Shown here: positions 8,852 through 17,706 of the stretch, one piece after another
Layout: the number at the start of each line of letters is the position of its first letter
Numbering within the stretch: the stretch's first letter is position 1
Source of the DNA: Verrucomicrobiota bacterium
Lineage (GTDB): Bacteria > Verrucomicrobiota > Verrucomicrobiia > Opitutales > Opitutaceae
Assembly: GCA_016871755.1 (NCBI GenBank)
Contig: VHCJ01000022.1
Span: forward strand, 1 to 50,525
Length of the DNA: 50,525 nucleotides
Reading direction: 5' to 3'
Program-made: the position numbers and the translations under genes
Notes under the pieces: generated by a model
Told to the model about the DNA's origin: nothing
Database searches by the model: none
Seen by the model: only the letters and a program-made list of their open reading frames with translations

Positions 8852-10254
8852 GCGGCGGGCTGATCGGTCGCGGCGCCACCGATGGCCTGCTCGATCTGAG
8901 CGACGGTGGCGTTATAGCGAAACACCGCGTCAAGATACCGGTTCTCGGCTTGGCGCGAGATCATCTGGGCTTGGAGAACCTTCTCGAGACTGGTTTGACC
9001 ATTCTCGTAAAGCCGGCGGGCGACCTGAAACGCGCGCGCAGCGAACTGGCGGCCGGATTCCTGGGCGTCGACACTCTTCCGGGTTTGCGCAAGCGCCTGG
9101 TAGAGCTCGCGTAGGCGAGAGCCAATTTGCAGCTCCAGATCATCGAGCTTCACCTCCGCGATCCGACGTTCGGCGAGAGCGGCACGCCGGCGGCCCCGGC
9201 TTTCCCCACCATCGAAAAGGCTCCAACTGCCGCTGGCGCCGATCGTCCAACCATCCAAGGTCCTGGAAGAGTCGTAGTAACTACTCCGATTCGACCACGA
9301 GGCAAAGGCGTCGAACCGCGGGAGGGCCTCTCCTTTGAGGGCGGTGATTTGCCGGCGACTGGCCTCGACCGCGAGGACCGCGGATTCGAGATCCGGACGG
9401 TGTTTGAAGGCGAGCGCGGACGCGGTCGAGTACTCGAGCTCGAACGTGCGCGCCGCGAAGTCGCCGGAAAGGGCGAGTGGAGCAGACGTTTCAGGCAACT
9501 GCAGCAGCCTTCCGAATTGTTGCTCGGCGAACGTCAGTTCGCGCTCGATGTCGGATTGCTCCGCACGAGCGATCTGCAGCAGCGACTGCGCATTGAGCAG
9601 ATCGAGTTCCGGAATTTCGCCCACCGCCTGTTTGCGGGCGGCATAATCGGCCAGTTGCGCAAGATCAGCCACCCGCTGCTTCTCGGCAGCCAGCTGTGCC
9701 CGGCGCACCAATACGGCGTCGTAGGCCTGACGCACCGCCATGACGACCTCGTTCGCCACGGCGGTAACGCGCAGTAAAGCCTGGCGCTGGCGCAGACGCT
9801 GGCGCTCCGCGAGATTGTAGGTGGAAAATCCGTCGAAAACAGTCTGGCGGACCTCGATCCGGAGATCGTAACCCCACTTGGATACAGCGGATCGCTGGCT
9901 GGGGGGTTGGCTGAATTCGGACGGCGAGCGATCGATCAGTGAGTCCTGCCGTTCATCGGTGGACGCGACGGCGTTGACCCGCGGGAGCATCCGCGCGCGG
10001 ACCTGTAAACGCATCCCCTCCTCGCGCTCAGCCTCCCATTGAGCCGCCCGGATCTCTGGGTTGGCTTGCATTGCGCGTTCCAGGGCAGCCGGAAGATCCC
10101 AAACGGCTGGAAGGGGGACATCCGCGGAGGAGGAAGCCTTCGGCAAGGCGGCCGGCGCCGCTAGCTCCGTCGCGTTCGCAGACAGGCCGAGGCTGAAAGC
10201 CAAAGCCAACCCCGGTAATAGCCGGAAAAGCGTTAAACGAAGTGCAATGCCCAT
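8839..10254 (-). CDS. TolC-family outer membrane channel protein
   Basis: A 471-residue outer-membrane factor. The ATG at 10254 is preferred over an upstream TTG (10290) because it gives a classic signal peptide (MGIALRLTLFRLLPGLALAF...SANA). The body shows the duplicated TolC pattern: two long alpha-helical halves, first about ALERAMQANPEIRAAQWEAE, with VRQTVFDGFSTYNLAERQR, then the second repeat HRPDLESAVLAVEASRRQ, with SWSLFDGGESRGRRRAAL. It ends with QAENRYLDAVFRYNATVAQIEQAIG, typical for the family. It is first in the operon with the M50/HlyD fusion and LuxR genes, divergent from two HlyD-type adaptors. It would form the outer-membrane duct for the cassette and might also serve the ABC exporter at 25637-30109, which has no channel of its own. 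Confidence 0.93.
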   Translation of the reverse strand: MGIALRLTLFRLLPGLALAFSLGLSANATELAAPAALPKASSSADVPLPAVWDLPAALERAMQANPEIRAAQWEAEREEGMRLQVRARMLPRVNAVASTDERQDSLIDRSPSEFSQPPSQRSAVSKWGYDLRIEVRQTVFDGFSTYNLAERQRLRQRQALLRVTAVANEVVMAVRQAYDAVLVRRAQLAAEKQRVADLAQLADYAARKQAVGEIPELDLLNAQSLLQIARAEQSDIERELTFAEQQFGRLLQLPETSAPLALSGDFAARTFELEYSTASALAFKHRPDLESAVLAVEASRRQITALKGEALPRFDAFASWSNRSSYYDSSRTLDGWTIGASGSWSLFDGGESRGRRRAALAERRIAEVKLDDLELQIGSRLRELYQALAQTRKSVDAQESGRQFAARAFQVARRLYENGQTSLEKVLQAQMISRQAENRYLDAVFRYNATVAQIEQAIGGAATDQPAAWKP

Positions 10255-10487
10255 GAGATAAGGAGTCCGGCCACCGCAGTCCGATGGCAAGGGGGAGATG
10301 TCATGCCGGGTGCCCAGCTAGTGCAATGCTGAATTGAGCCGCGCTAACGAGCGAAGGCCTACTCCACCACTCGATGAATCATCCGAACGGCGGAGCCGTA
10401 GAAAAGGGGTAAATTCCCAGCCGGATCGGTACTCATTTCGAGTTTGCAATCCCCGGGTGCTCCGGGATTCCATGGACCTTCCCCACG
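10255..10487. promoter_or_regulatory. Divergent intergenic region between the two export operons
   Basis: This 233-bp gap separates the starts of the minus-strand TolC operon and the plus-strand GAF-HlyD operon and must hold promoters for both. I see no strong sigma-70 hexamers. An imperfect inverted repeat (AATCCC 448-453 / GGGATT 464-469, counted from 10000) lies 20-40 bases before the plus-strand start and could be an operator. Assignment rests on position only. Confidence 0.4.
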
Positions 10488-12749
10488 ATGATCGTGCAGC
10501 AAAATCCTGTGGCAGCTCAGTTCCAACGTGCGGCGAATGACATCGCGGCCCGCTTGGCGCAGTTGGCCAAGGAGCCCCCGGACCTACTGGCCTACTTCCG
10601 CGTTCACGCCGAATGCATCTCCAATACCCTGCGCCCAGCAGGCTTTGCCTATGAGATGCAAAGTGGGCAATCCTTTCAGCGCCTGCTTCATAGCAATCTG
10701 GAGTCGCTGAATTACCGCGGCATGCCCGAGCAGGAGGGAGTCTTTCTGCGAGCGATCAAGTTGGCGGCGACGCGCAAGAATCCGGTCCGAATCGGGCCCC
10801 ACACACTACCCGCGGCAGGCTTACACGGGCTCTCGGTGGAGGATTCGCCGGCCCCGGAGGAGCTTCCGATCTTTAACCGCACGGCCTTCGAGCAAGTCTT
10901 TGTTCCGATCTTACTCGGCCAGTCGACGGTCGGCGTGCTTCACATCTGGTTCGAGCCCGGTGCGGCGGATTTCTCCCAAGCCCGCGTGGCGCTGCTCCAG
11001 AAGGCCTGCGCCGAAGTTGAGCTCTACCTCAAGGCGCGGCGCCTTAGCGACATCTCGCAGGAGGTGACGCGCCTCACGAGTTACTCCCGCTTGCTCGAAA
11101 GTTTGAGCGGCGATCTCGAGCTCGAGTCGGTCGGTTGGAACATTGTCAATTTTGCCCGGGAAACGATCGCGTGCGATCGGGTATGCTTGTTTGTGGCGAT
11201 GAACTACGAGCAGCCGTTCCCCGGTGCACCGGTGGAAAACGTGCTCGAGCATGAGTTTGAGCTGCATGCTTGCAGCGGCCTCAAGACGCTCAACCCCCGC
11301 AGCGAGCAGGCCGTCATCCTGCGGCGCGTGGCCCGGCGGCTGACGCAGAGCTCGCTGACCCCGCTGGACATCGGCCCGCTCAAGCAGCGCGCCGAGCCTG
11401 GATCAACCACGGGGGCGCCCGATGCCGCACCTGCGGCGGTTACGGGGGCAGCCGCTCCCTCGTCGCCTGACGGAACAGCCGCAGCCGGATCATCACTGAC
11501 AGAAGCCGCTACCCCCGGGAGCGAGGCCGTCACTCCGGTCAACGGGGCCAAGGCTCCGACGCCGCGTAAGCTGGAAACCGCGCGTCCAGTGGTCCGCCTT
11601 ACTTTGATCAACCGCGCGACGCTGCAGAGGCCCTCGAATCTTCCAGAGGAGGTCCAGGATTACTTCGCGGTCATGCCAATGAACTGGGCGACCGTGCTGC
11701 CCCTGTTCGATCGCAATAATCGCGTGTGCGGCATTTTCCTCTTCGAGGGCGTTAAGCCCGCCGAGAATCTCGTCACGACCTTCCCGCGCATGCTCGACCT
11801 CGGCGTATCCGCCGGTCGGGCCCTCGGCACGGCGCTTTATTGGAATCGCCAAAGGTCGGTGCGGCTGGCACAGCGTTATGTGCGGGCGAAGCGAGCCTAC
11901 ATCGATACGCCTGCGAAGAAGAAGTTCCTGAAGTTTGCCCTGCCAGCGATCATCTTGGCGCTCCTCCTGCTGGTGCCCATGGACTATACTCTCAAGGGAG
12001 ACGCGACGATTCTTCCCGTGCATCAGGTGACCCTGCCTACACTGGTGAACTCGCGCCTCATCAGCGTCAGTGTCCGCGAAGGAGAAGAGGTGAAGCAAGG
12101 ACAAGTACTCGCGGAACTGGATACCCGTGACCTCCGACTGCAGGTGCGGCAGGTGGAACAAGACTACGAGCGCTCCTTGCTAGAGACCCAATCTGCCATG
12201 GCGCAGCGGGATGAGTTCCGCATGCATGCCGCGCGGCTGAACGCGGAGAAGTCGCGGGCCATCGCCGACAAGCTGAAGCTCGATATCGAGCAATCGACCC
12301 TGCGGGCGCCAATTGACGGCGTAGCCTTGGGGTCTCAGACGCTCTCCACCCGCTTGGGCGAAATGTTGCGGATTGGAGAACCGGTGCTCGACGTCGTGGA
12401 TCCCTCCATCTGGCAGGTCAAGGTGAGCATGCGAGAGCAGGATCTGATTTATCTCGGCGACACACTCACCAAGGATGGTAAGGTTCCGGTATCGCTGACG
12501 CTCGCCGCGAATCCCGCAAAGCGGTACTCGCTCGAGGTTAATTCCCCAAAGCAGATTGCGTACGGGCTGGATACCGCTCGTGGCAAATACGACTTCAGCG
12601 TGATGCTTCCTCTCGAGACTACGATTAGCGACGCCTCACTCCTCAAGTCCGGCTTCGGCGGCCGCGCCAAATTCAGCACCGGACGAAAGCCGTCGTGCTA
12701 CGTTCTGTTCCGCGACTTCATCAACTTCCTCCGCGTTCGCTTCTTCTGA
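10488..12749 (+). CDS. GAF-domain / HlyD-type membrane adaptor protein
   Basis: A 753-residue protein with two GAF-like regions in the cytoplasmic half: about residues 40-185 (ends FVPILLGQSTVGVLHIWFEP) and about 205-455 (starts YSRLLESLSGDLELESVGWN, ends PLFDRNNRVCGIFLFEG). The second is interrupted by an Ala/Pro/Thr/Ser-rich stretch at about 303-360. A single membrane helix follows a basic patch (KKKFLKFALPAIILALLLLV, 477-496), then a periplasmic HlyD/biotinyl-lipoyl domain (LINSR-like strand, GEEVKQGQVLAELDTRDL at about 530-547), a coiled coil and the second lipoyl half (STLRAPIDGVAL). This combination suggests an adaptor that senses a cytoplasmic small molecule. It is followed three bases after its stop by a second HlyD gene. 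ATG start; no clear Shine-Dalgarno. Confidence 0.85.
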   Translation: MIVQQNPVAAQFQRAANDIAARLAQLAKEPPDLLAYFRVHAECISNTLRPAGFAYEMQSGQSFQRLLHSNLESLNYRGMPEQEGVFLRAIKLAATRKNPVRIGPHTLPAAGLHGLSVEDSPAPEELPIFNRTAFEQVFVPILLGQSTVGVLHIWFEPGAADFSQARVALLQKACAEVELYLKARRLSDISQEVTRLTSYSRLLESLSGDLELESVGWNIVNFARETIACDRVCLFVAMNYEQPFPGAPVENVLEHEFELHACSGLKTLNPRSEQAVILRRVARRLTQSSLTPLDIGPLKQRAEPGSTTGAPDAAPAAVTGAAAPSSPDGTAAAGSSLTEAATPGSEAVTPVNGAKAPTPRKLETARPVVRLTLINRATLQRPSNLPEEVQDYFAVMPMNWATVLPLFDRNNRVCGIFLFEGVKPAENLVTTFPRMLDLGVSAGRALGTALYWNRQRSVRLAQRYVRAKRAYIDTPAKKKFLKFALPAIILALLLLVPMDYTLKGDATILPVHQVTLPTLVNSRLISVSVREGEEVKQGQVLAELDTRDLRLQVRQVEQDYERSLLETQSAMAQRDEFRMHAARLNAEKSRAIADKLKLDIEQSTLRAPIDGVALGSQTLSTRLGEMLRIGEPVLDVVDPSIWQVKVSMREQDLIYLGDTLTKDGKVPVSLTLAANPAKRYSLEVNSPKQIAYGLDTARGKYDFSVMLPLETTISDASLLKSGFGGRAKFSTGRKPSCYVLFRDFINFLRVRFF

Positions 12750-12752
12750 GCC

Positions 12753-13577
12753 ATGTTCTCTTCGTCCGGCGCCTTTTTTCGTCTCTGCCTTCTCGCGGCG
12801 GCCGTCGCGGGCAACGCCATCGGCCAAGTCGCTATCCCCGTTGCGGGCTCGACCCAAGAGGAAGCGATGCGCGGCTCGCTGCGTTCAGTGCTACGCCCGA
12901 TTGCCGATATCCGCGTCAGTTCAAAGGCCGCCGGCGTGATCGAACGGTTTCATGTTGAAGAAGGTGCCGCCTTGAAGGCGGGCGATCCGATTCTCTCACT
13001 CGACATGGACGCTGAACGCGCGGAGTTGGCGCAGGCCGTCGCAATGGTCGCCGGCGCCCAAGCCGAGTTCGAACGCACGAACTCGGAGTATGAACGCGCG
13101 CGTCCTTTGAGCGTTGAAAACATCTTTAGCGAAAAGCAACTCGTCGAGGCGCGCACGGCTCGCGACCTAGCGGCCAGCCGCCTCGCGCAAACAGAAGCGG
13201 CGCGCGACCTGGCGCAAACCCGCCTGGCCAACCGCACCCTGACTTCCCCGATCGACGGCGTCTTCCTCAAGACCAGTAAGTCCCTTGGAGAAGCCGTCGA
13301 ACGCTTCGAAACGGTCGCCCGAGTGGTGGATTCCTCCCGCCTTGAGATGCTCGTTTACGCAGACGCTAAATATTTCAAAAGCTTTTCACCTGCAAAACAG
13401 GTGAAGGTCCGTGTCGCTTTGCCCACCGGCGGGAGTCAGGTCATCGATGCGCAAGTCTCTCACGTTGATCCGATTGTCGATCCGTCAACCGGAACGTTCC
13501 GGATCAAGCTGCAAATCGCCGTCACCAACGATATCTCCGCTGGGTTCACCGCGGTGCTACTTTTACCCGAACTCTAA
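12753..13577 (+). CDS. HlyD / RND-type periplasmic adaptor protein
   Basis: A 274-residue adaptor with an N-terminal signal peptide (FFRLCLLAAAVAGNAIG). The first lipoyl half is VSSKAAGVIERFHVEEGAALKAGDPILSLD (split motif around residues 55-85), followed by a short coiled coil (AERAELAQAVAMVAGAQAEF onward) and the second lipoyl half (NRTLTSPIDGVFLKT), then a beta-barrel domain ending in SAGFTAVLLLPEL. It is shorter than typical MexA/AcrA proteins (about 380 residues) and lacks the membrane-proximal domain. It begins three bases after the GAF/HlyD gene and precedes the second LEPR protein by 48 bases, so the three form one operon. Probably works with the TolC-like channel encoded divergently. 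Confidence 0.9.
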   Translation: MFSSSGAFFRLCLLAAAVAGNAIGQVAIPVAGSTQEEAMRGSLRSVLRPIADIRVSSKAAGVIERFHVEEGAALKAGDPILSLDMDAERAELAQAVAMVAGAQAEFERTNSEYERARPLSVENIFSEKQLVEARTARDLAASRLAQTEAARDLAQTRLANRTLTSPIDGVFLKTSKSLGEAVERFETVARVVDSSRLEMLVYADAKYFKSFSPAKQVKVRVALPTGGSQVIDAQVSHVDPIVDPSTGTFRIKLQIAVTNDISAGFTAVLLLPEL

Positions 13578-13583
13578 GTTTGA

Positions 13584-13603
13584 CCTCGGCTGGTCTGCCG
13601 AGG
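13584..13603 (+). other. Intercistronic hairpin
   Basis: CCTCGGC 13584-13590 pairs with GCCGAGG 13597-13603 around a six-base loop, seven bases after the adaptor's stop codon and 22 bases before the next start. No T-run follows, so it is more likely an mRNA-processing or attenuating hairpin than a full terminator. Confidence 0.4.
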
Positions 13604-13625
13604 CACAACTAACCCCTGACCTATC

Positions 13626-14918
13626 ATGAAGCCCGCCGTCCAACGCGCTCGTAACCTCCGGCTGGAAATGCTGGAGGCCCGTACGCTTTTGGCGGGTACA
13701 GGCTTTGATAAGGCGTTGGCCGAAGTTTCTCCGGCCATCAAGGGCACGGGTGATTTCTCCGTCTCGTTCAGCGAGCGGATCGGCCAGAGTGAGATTTTCA
13801 TTACGGGCTCCAACCTGGGGACGGTGACGATCAACTTCGACACGCTGCCGAGCTTCGTCACTGCCGTGACGGTAAAGAACTTCGATACGGTCACTTTCTC
13901 TGGCACGGATTCACTCCAGAAGTTGGTGGCGTCGGATATCAAGGTCCTCGACGCAAAGAGTATCTCCGTCAGCACAGGCCTCTACGCCACGAATGTGGGA
14001 TCCGTGTCTCTCGCCACGGGTGGTGAGATTGCCGTACTGAGCGGCACCGCCAGCAAATTGGATATCGCTCGGCTAGACAACACGCTGATCATCTCCGATC
14101 TGCAGCGACTTTCGGTTTCTTCGGTCACTCCGACTGTTTCGATCGTTAGCCTCAACAGCACCCAAACGGTCACCATGCTGTACCAGGCGGAGTTGGTCTC
14201 GGTCGCTGGCCTGGCGGACTCATCCAAACAGGTTCAAACCCTCATCGGAGGAGAGACTCCGAGCAGCGCGCCCAACGTGCTCACGCTCGAGCCGAACGAG
14301 CGCACAAATCTTTTCATCGCCCGCATCCGAGAACTGCTGCGGTCGAATAGCGGTCTGAATCCCCTGTCGTTCATCGAATCACTCGATCGTTTGGATGCGC
14401 ATCTCGCGCTGGATTCGGCATCTGCGGCAGCCCACCTCCACTTCCTACCCGATCACGGGTTGGTCGCCTTGCCCGCCCCGCTCACTACGGGCGACGAGTT
14501 CTCCGTCAGCATCGATTCAATCCCGCTCATCGAAACAATCGACTCTGCTCCGATCGTTACGTCGATCGGCGGAGCGGAGTTCGATAATCCTGCAATGGCC
14601 GATGATACCATCGTCGTAACCACGGCCGAATTCGGTCCTGATTTTTCCGATGGGATGGTTGCTCCGACTGCAGATCGGTCCGAACGGCACGGCGATATTC
14701 TCGTCACCAGCGAAGCCCAAGAGCTCTTCATGGAGACTCTGCAGCGCGACGCCCGGACGTTGAAGGATATCGTCATCGAAGGTATCTCCGCGGAGATCAC
14801 GCCCGGCGAACGCACCGCGTTCCTTCTGGTCGATCCGAAGCCCATGCGTAATTCGTCTGATCGCAATCGCGAGTCCGCCGCACGCGAAGGGGCCTCCGTG
14901 TTCGAGCGGACTGGGTAA
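13626..14918 (+). CDS. LEPR-XLL-motif protein of unknown function, co-operonic with adaptors
   Basis: A 430-residue protein. The N-terminus is basic and carries LRLEMLEARTLLAG at residues 11-24, matching the RTX protein's N-terminal motif at 10 of 14 positions. After it comes a region rich in Ser, Thr, Val and Asp with short beta-strand patterns (GDFSVSFSERIGQSEIFITG, then VTVKNFDTVTFSG, VLDAKSISVSTG, VGSVSLATGGEIAVLSG), suggesting a beta-helix or beta-solenoid at about 35-190. The second half is acidic and probably partly disordered. It has no RTX repeats, no Sec signal peptide and no domain I recognise. It is the third gene of the GAF-HlyD/HlyD operon. It may be a substrate, surface anchor or accessory component of the export machinery; that is inference. 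Confidence 0.75.
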   Translation: MKPAVQRARNLRLEMLEARTLLAGTGFDKALAEVSPAIKGTGDFSVSFSERIGQSEIFITGSNLGTVTINFDTLPSFVTAVTVKNFDTVTFSGTDSLQKLVASDIKVLDAKSISVSTGLYATNVGSVSLATGGEIAVLSGTASKLDIARLDNTLIISDLQRLSVSSVTPTVSIVSLNSTQTVTMLYQAELVSVAGLADSSKQVQTLIGGETPSSAPNVLTLEPNERTNLFIARIRELLRSNSGLNPLSFIESLDRLDAHLALDSASAAAHLHFLPDHGLVALPAPLTTGDEFSVSIDSIPLIETIDSAPIVTSIGGAEFDNPAMADDTIVVTTAEFGPDFSDGMVAPTADRSERHGDILVTSEAQELFMETLQRDARTLKDIVIEGISAEITPGERTAFLLVDPKPMRNSSDRNRESAAREGASVFERTG

Positions 14919-14973
14919 GCGCTGGCCGTTTTGACTCTTCGGTTCGAGCCGGCGGCCGGCCTCCTCTTGAGGC

Positions 14974-15876
14974 ATGTCTCCCTACTTCCCGTTCAACGGC
15001 GAGCCCTATTCCCCAGCGATGGGGATCAAGCCGCTCGATCTCATCGAGTGGTTCCAGCCTGACGCGTCGCTCGCCCAAGACCTCGACGAGAAGCGGGCGA
15101 TTCTAGCGACCGCCCCGCACCTTGCGCTCGCCGTTGTCGCTGAACCGGCACTCGCCGCTGAGACGAGCAAGGCGACCGTGGAGCTTCTCCGGCTCGTCAT
15201 CGAAAATCTTACCCGATATCATCCCCTTCATTACGCACTCGATCCTCAAGGAATCCGGATACGCGCTTCTAGGCACACTGTTCAGGTACCTGATGCTAAT
15301 TCTGAATGTGATGCCGGTACGCTCCTGCGCCGAATCGCCGGGATCGTTCAAGAAGACGTCTGCCTGCTCTCGCCCAACCGTCCCGCTCGGCTCGCAGCCG
15401 GCCTCGTTTGCTTCCCGTCCCGCTGGAATATCGCCGGCAAGGTCGGACTCGACGCGAGCGCGATCCACGAAACAGTCCCAGGATTCGCGCAAACCCTCGC
15501 TCAACCCACAACGAGCTTTCTAGATCGGCTCACCCCAGAACGCTCGTTCGCGCGCCTGAACTGGACGATCCACGATTCCGCACTCCGCTTCGCGCCGCAT
15601 TCCGTCGCCGGCCGCGCCGACCTCACACCCGAAAATGTGCTCGGCGAAACCTTCCTCCGCATCGAGCGGCAGACCCTGCGCCGACTTCCCGCGACCGGCT
15701 TCATCGTTTTCACGATTCGCACCTACATCGACCGCCTCGAGGGACTCGTCGCGGACCCGGATCGGCGAGAACGCCTGCGGCGCACGCTGGACTCGATGCC
15801 AGACGATGCCGTCGCCTACAAGGGCATGGCGACCTTCATCGCCCCGCTCCGGCGCGCACTCGCGGGTCGGGGCTGA
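14974..15876 (+). CDS. DUF3445 family protein, heme-dependent oxidative N-demethylase-like
   Basis: A 300-residue protein whose sequence follows the DUF3445 pattern along its whole length: EPALAAETSKATVELLRLVIENLTRYHP in the first third, ED..LL with LAAGLVCFPSRWNIAGKVG (split over about 140-170) in the centre, then IHETVPGFAQTLAQPTTSFLDRL, RLNWTIHDSALRF, LRIERQTLRRLPATGFIVF and TIRTYIDRL. Characterised relatives oxidatively demethylate small methylated amines using heme, but the substrate here is unknown. It starts 55 bases after the LEPR protein and converges with the gamma-glutamyltransferase gene (2-base gap). Whether it is part of the preceding operon is not clear; a GC-rich inverted repeat lies in the gap. 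Confidence 0.88.
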   Translation: MSPYFPFNGEPYSPAMGIKPLDLIEWFQPDASLAQDLDEKRAILATAPHLALAVVAEPALAAETSKATVELLRLVIENLTRYHPLHYALDPQGIRIRASRHTVQVPDANSECDAGTLLRRIAGIVQEDVCLLSPNRPARLAAGLVCFPSRWNIAGKVGLDASAIHETVPGFAQTLAQPTTSFLDRLTPERSFARLNWTIHDSALRFAPHSVAGRADLTPENVLGETFLRIERQTLRRLPATGFIVFTIRTYIDRLEGLVADPDRRERLRRTLDSMPDDAVAYKGMATFIAPLRRALAGRG

Positions 15877-15878
15877 TC

Positions 15879-17588
15879 TCAGTAGCCACGCGCAGCGTTG
15901 GTCCGTCGCGGATCAGCGTAGCCGCGGATCTCGCCCTCTCCCGATACGGCGATGACGTTGATGCCGCCAAACGTCCGGCCGGTGCCCGCAGGCTCGCGCA
16001 AATTGACGTCCCACCCGCGCAGACGCAGCGCGCTGACCACCTGGGGGTCGAGGGTCCCCTCCGCTTCGACCGCATCCGCACGCTTCGGGTCGAGTGAATC
16101 CTGCCAGTGAACGCGCGTGTCGCCGATCGCGTCCTCGACCGTCCGACCCAGCACCAAGACATCGACGAGGGTCTGGAACACGGCCGTGGGGATGCGCGAG
16201 GCGCCCGGAACACCGACGGCCAGCACCGGGCGTCCTTCGCGGATCACGAGGGTCGGCGTGATCGTGCTCCGCGGGCGACGATAGCGGGCGACGAAGTTCG
16301 GGCTGCGTTCGTCGCTGAAGGCGAAGTTGCTCATGGAGTCGTTCATCACCACGCCGGCGGCGACCACACCGGCGCCGAAGTGCAGGCTCAGCGACTGCGT
16401 CGCGCAGACGACGTTGCCTTCGCGATCCATCACCGCGAAGTGCGTCGTGCAGGCCTGGAGAAGATCCACCTCATCGGGTGACCACGCGGCGGCCCGGGGC
16501 AGGGCTTCCGGGGAACGCACTTTTTCGCGTATCTGCTGAACGGATTCGGGCGATACGAGCCGCTCGAATGCTGCGCGACCGGAAAGTCCATCCGCCACGG
16601 TGCGCTGGATCACGGGACGGACCTCGCGCCAGATGCGGCCGAAGTGATCGAGGTTTTCGGGCGAACGAAGCGGCGCGGCGATGGGCGTCTCTTCGAGCAC
16701 CTTGAGCATGCCGAGCGCGAGCGCCCCCCCGGTCGCCGGCGGCGGGGCGCACTGCAGGGTGTAGCCGCGGAACGTGATGCCGATGGGAGTCGTGACGCGC
16801 GCGCGATAGCCCGCAAGGTCCTCCAGACGGATCATGCCGCCGCCGGCATTCGAGGCTGCCACGATGGCCTCCGCGACCGGCCCACGATAGAAACCATCGG
16901 CCCCCTCACGCGCGAGGATCTCCATGGTGCGCGCGAGGTCCTCATTGGGAAGCCGGGAGCCAGGAGCGGGAATCCGGTCGCCCGGAAGGTAGAGACGCCG
17001 GATATCGGCATCGCCACCGTGGAGCTTGTCCACTCGTTCCGCGAACAGGTCGCTCGTCTTCGGCAGGACCGTGAACCCGCGACGAGCGAGGTCGATGGCA
17101 GGCGCCACGACCTCGGCCCAAGGCTTGCGCCCCCAGAGCTGGTGAGCGGTTTGCAACCCGGAGGCGAGGCCGGGCACGCAGACGGCGCTCCAGCCATCGT
17201 ATCGCGCCTTCTCATTCAGACGGCGGTACGCCGCGGCATCGAGTCCCCCGGGCGCCTCGTCCATCGCGTCGATCACGAGCGTGGTTCCCGTCGCCGCCTC
17301 ATAATGCAGCAGCAGCAGCTTTCCACCGAGTCCGGAACCGAAAGGCTCAGCCACCCCGAGAGCGAGCGAGGCGGCGACGGCGGCGTCGACCGCGCTGCCG
17401 CCGGCACGGAGCACGGCGAGACCCGCCTCGGCCGCCTCGGGATGACCGGCCACCACCATTCCCTGGCGGGCGCTGGTGGGCTCGACCGTGACGGGCACCG
17501 CGGCGGCGCGGAGCACAAGCGAGGTAAGGGCGAGGAAAACAACGAGCAGGGCCGCGCGACGACCGGTGACGGCATTCATCTCCTCCAT
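15879..17588 (-). CDS. ggt: Gamma-glutamyltransferase (glutathione hydrolase)
   Basis: A periplasmic Ntn-hydrolase precursor that removes or transfers the gamma-glutamyl group of glutathione-type substrates. The start at 17588 (MEEMNAVTGRRAALLVVFLALTS) gives a signal peptide; an ATG nine bases downstream is an alternative, and an earlier ATG at 17642 adds a non-signal-like extension. Family landmarks: GMVVAGHPEAAEAGLAVLRAG near the N-terminus, DEAPGG, GFYRGPVAEAI, and the autocleavage/catalytic Thr in CTTHFAVMDREGNVV, followed by SLHFGAGVV and VMNDSMSNF. The C-terminal RSTITPTLVIREGRPVLAVGVPGASRI matches the small subunit. About 569 residues, the usual length. It is divergent from the DapB-like gene (118-base gap). 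Confidence 0.94.
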   Translation of the reverse strand: MEEMNAVTGRRAALLVVFLALTSLVLRAAAVPVTVEPTSARQGMVVAGHPEAAEAGLAVLRAGGSAVDAAVAASLALGVAEPFGSGLGGKLLLLHYEAATGTTLVIDAMDEAPGGLDAAAYRRLNEKARYDGWSAVCVPGLASGLQTAHQLWGRKPWAEVVAPAIDLARRGFTVLPKTSDLFAERVDKLHGGDADIRRLYLPGDRIPAPGSRLPNEDLARTMEILAREGADGFYRGPVAEAIVAASNAGGGMIRLEDLAGYRARVTTPIGITFRGYTLQCAPPPATGGALALGMLKVLEETPIAAPLRSPENLDHFGRIWREVRPVIQRTVADGLSGRAAFERLVSPESVQQIREKVRSPEALPRAAAWSPDEVDLLQACTTHFAVMDREGNVVCATQSLSLHFGAGVVAAGVVMNDSMSNFAFSDERSPNFVARYRRPRSTITPTLVIREGRPVLAVGVPGASRIPTAVFQTLVDVLVLGRTVEDAIGDTRVHWQDSLDPKRADAVEAEGTLDPQVVSALRLRGWDVNLREPAGTGRTFGGINVIAVSGEGEIRGYADPRRTNAARGY

Positions 17589-17706
17589 TGGGTGCGACAC
17601 CCACAGGTAAGGCAAGCGTTGGCATCGCAACCGGCTGCGCATCCAGTGGATTACGCTGTTCCGCTCGGGGCTCGACTGCTACCGACGCCCTTCCTTTTCT
17701 CATCTC

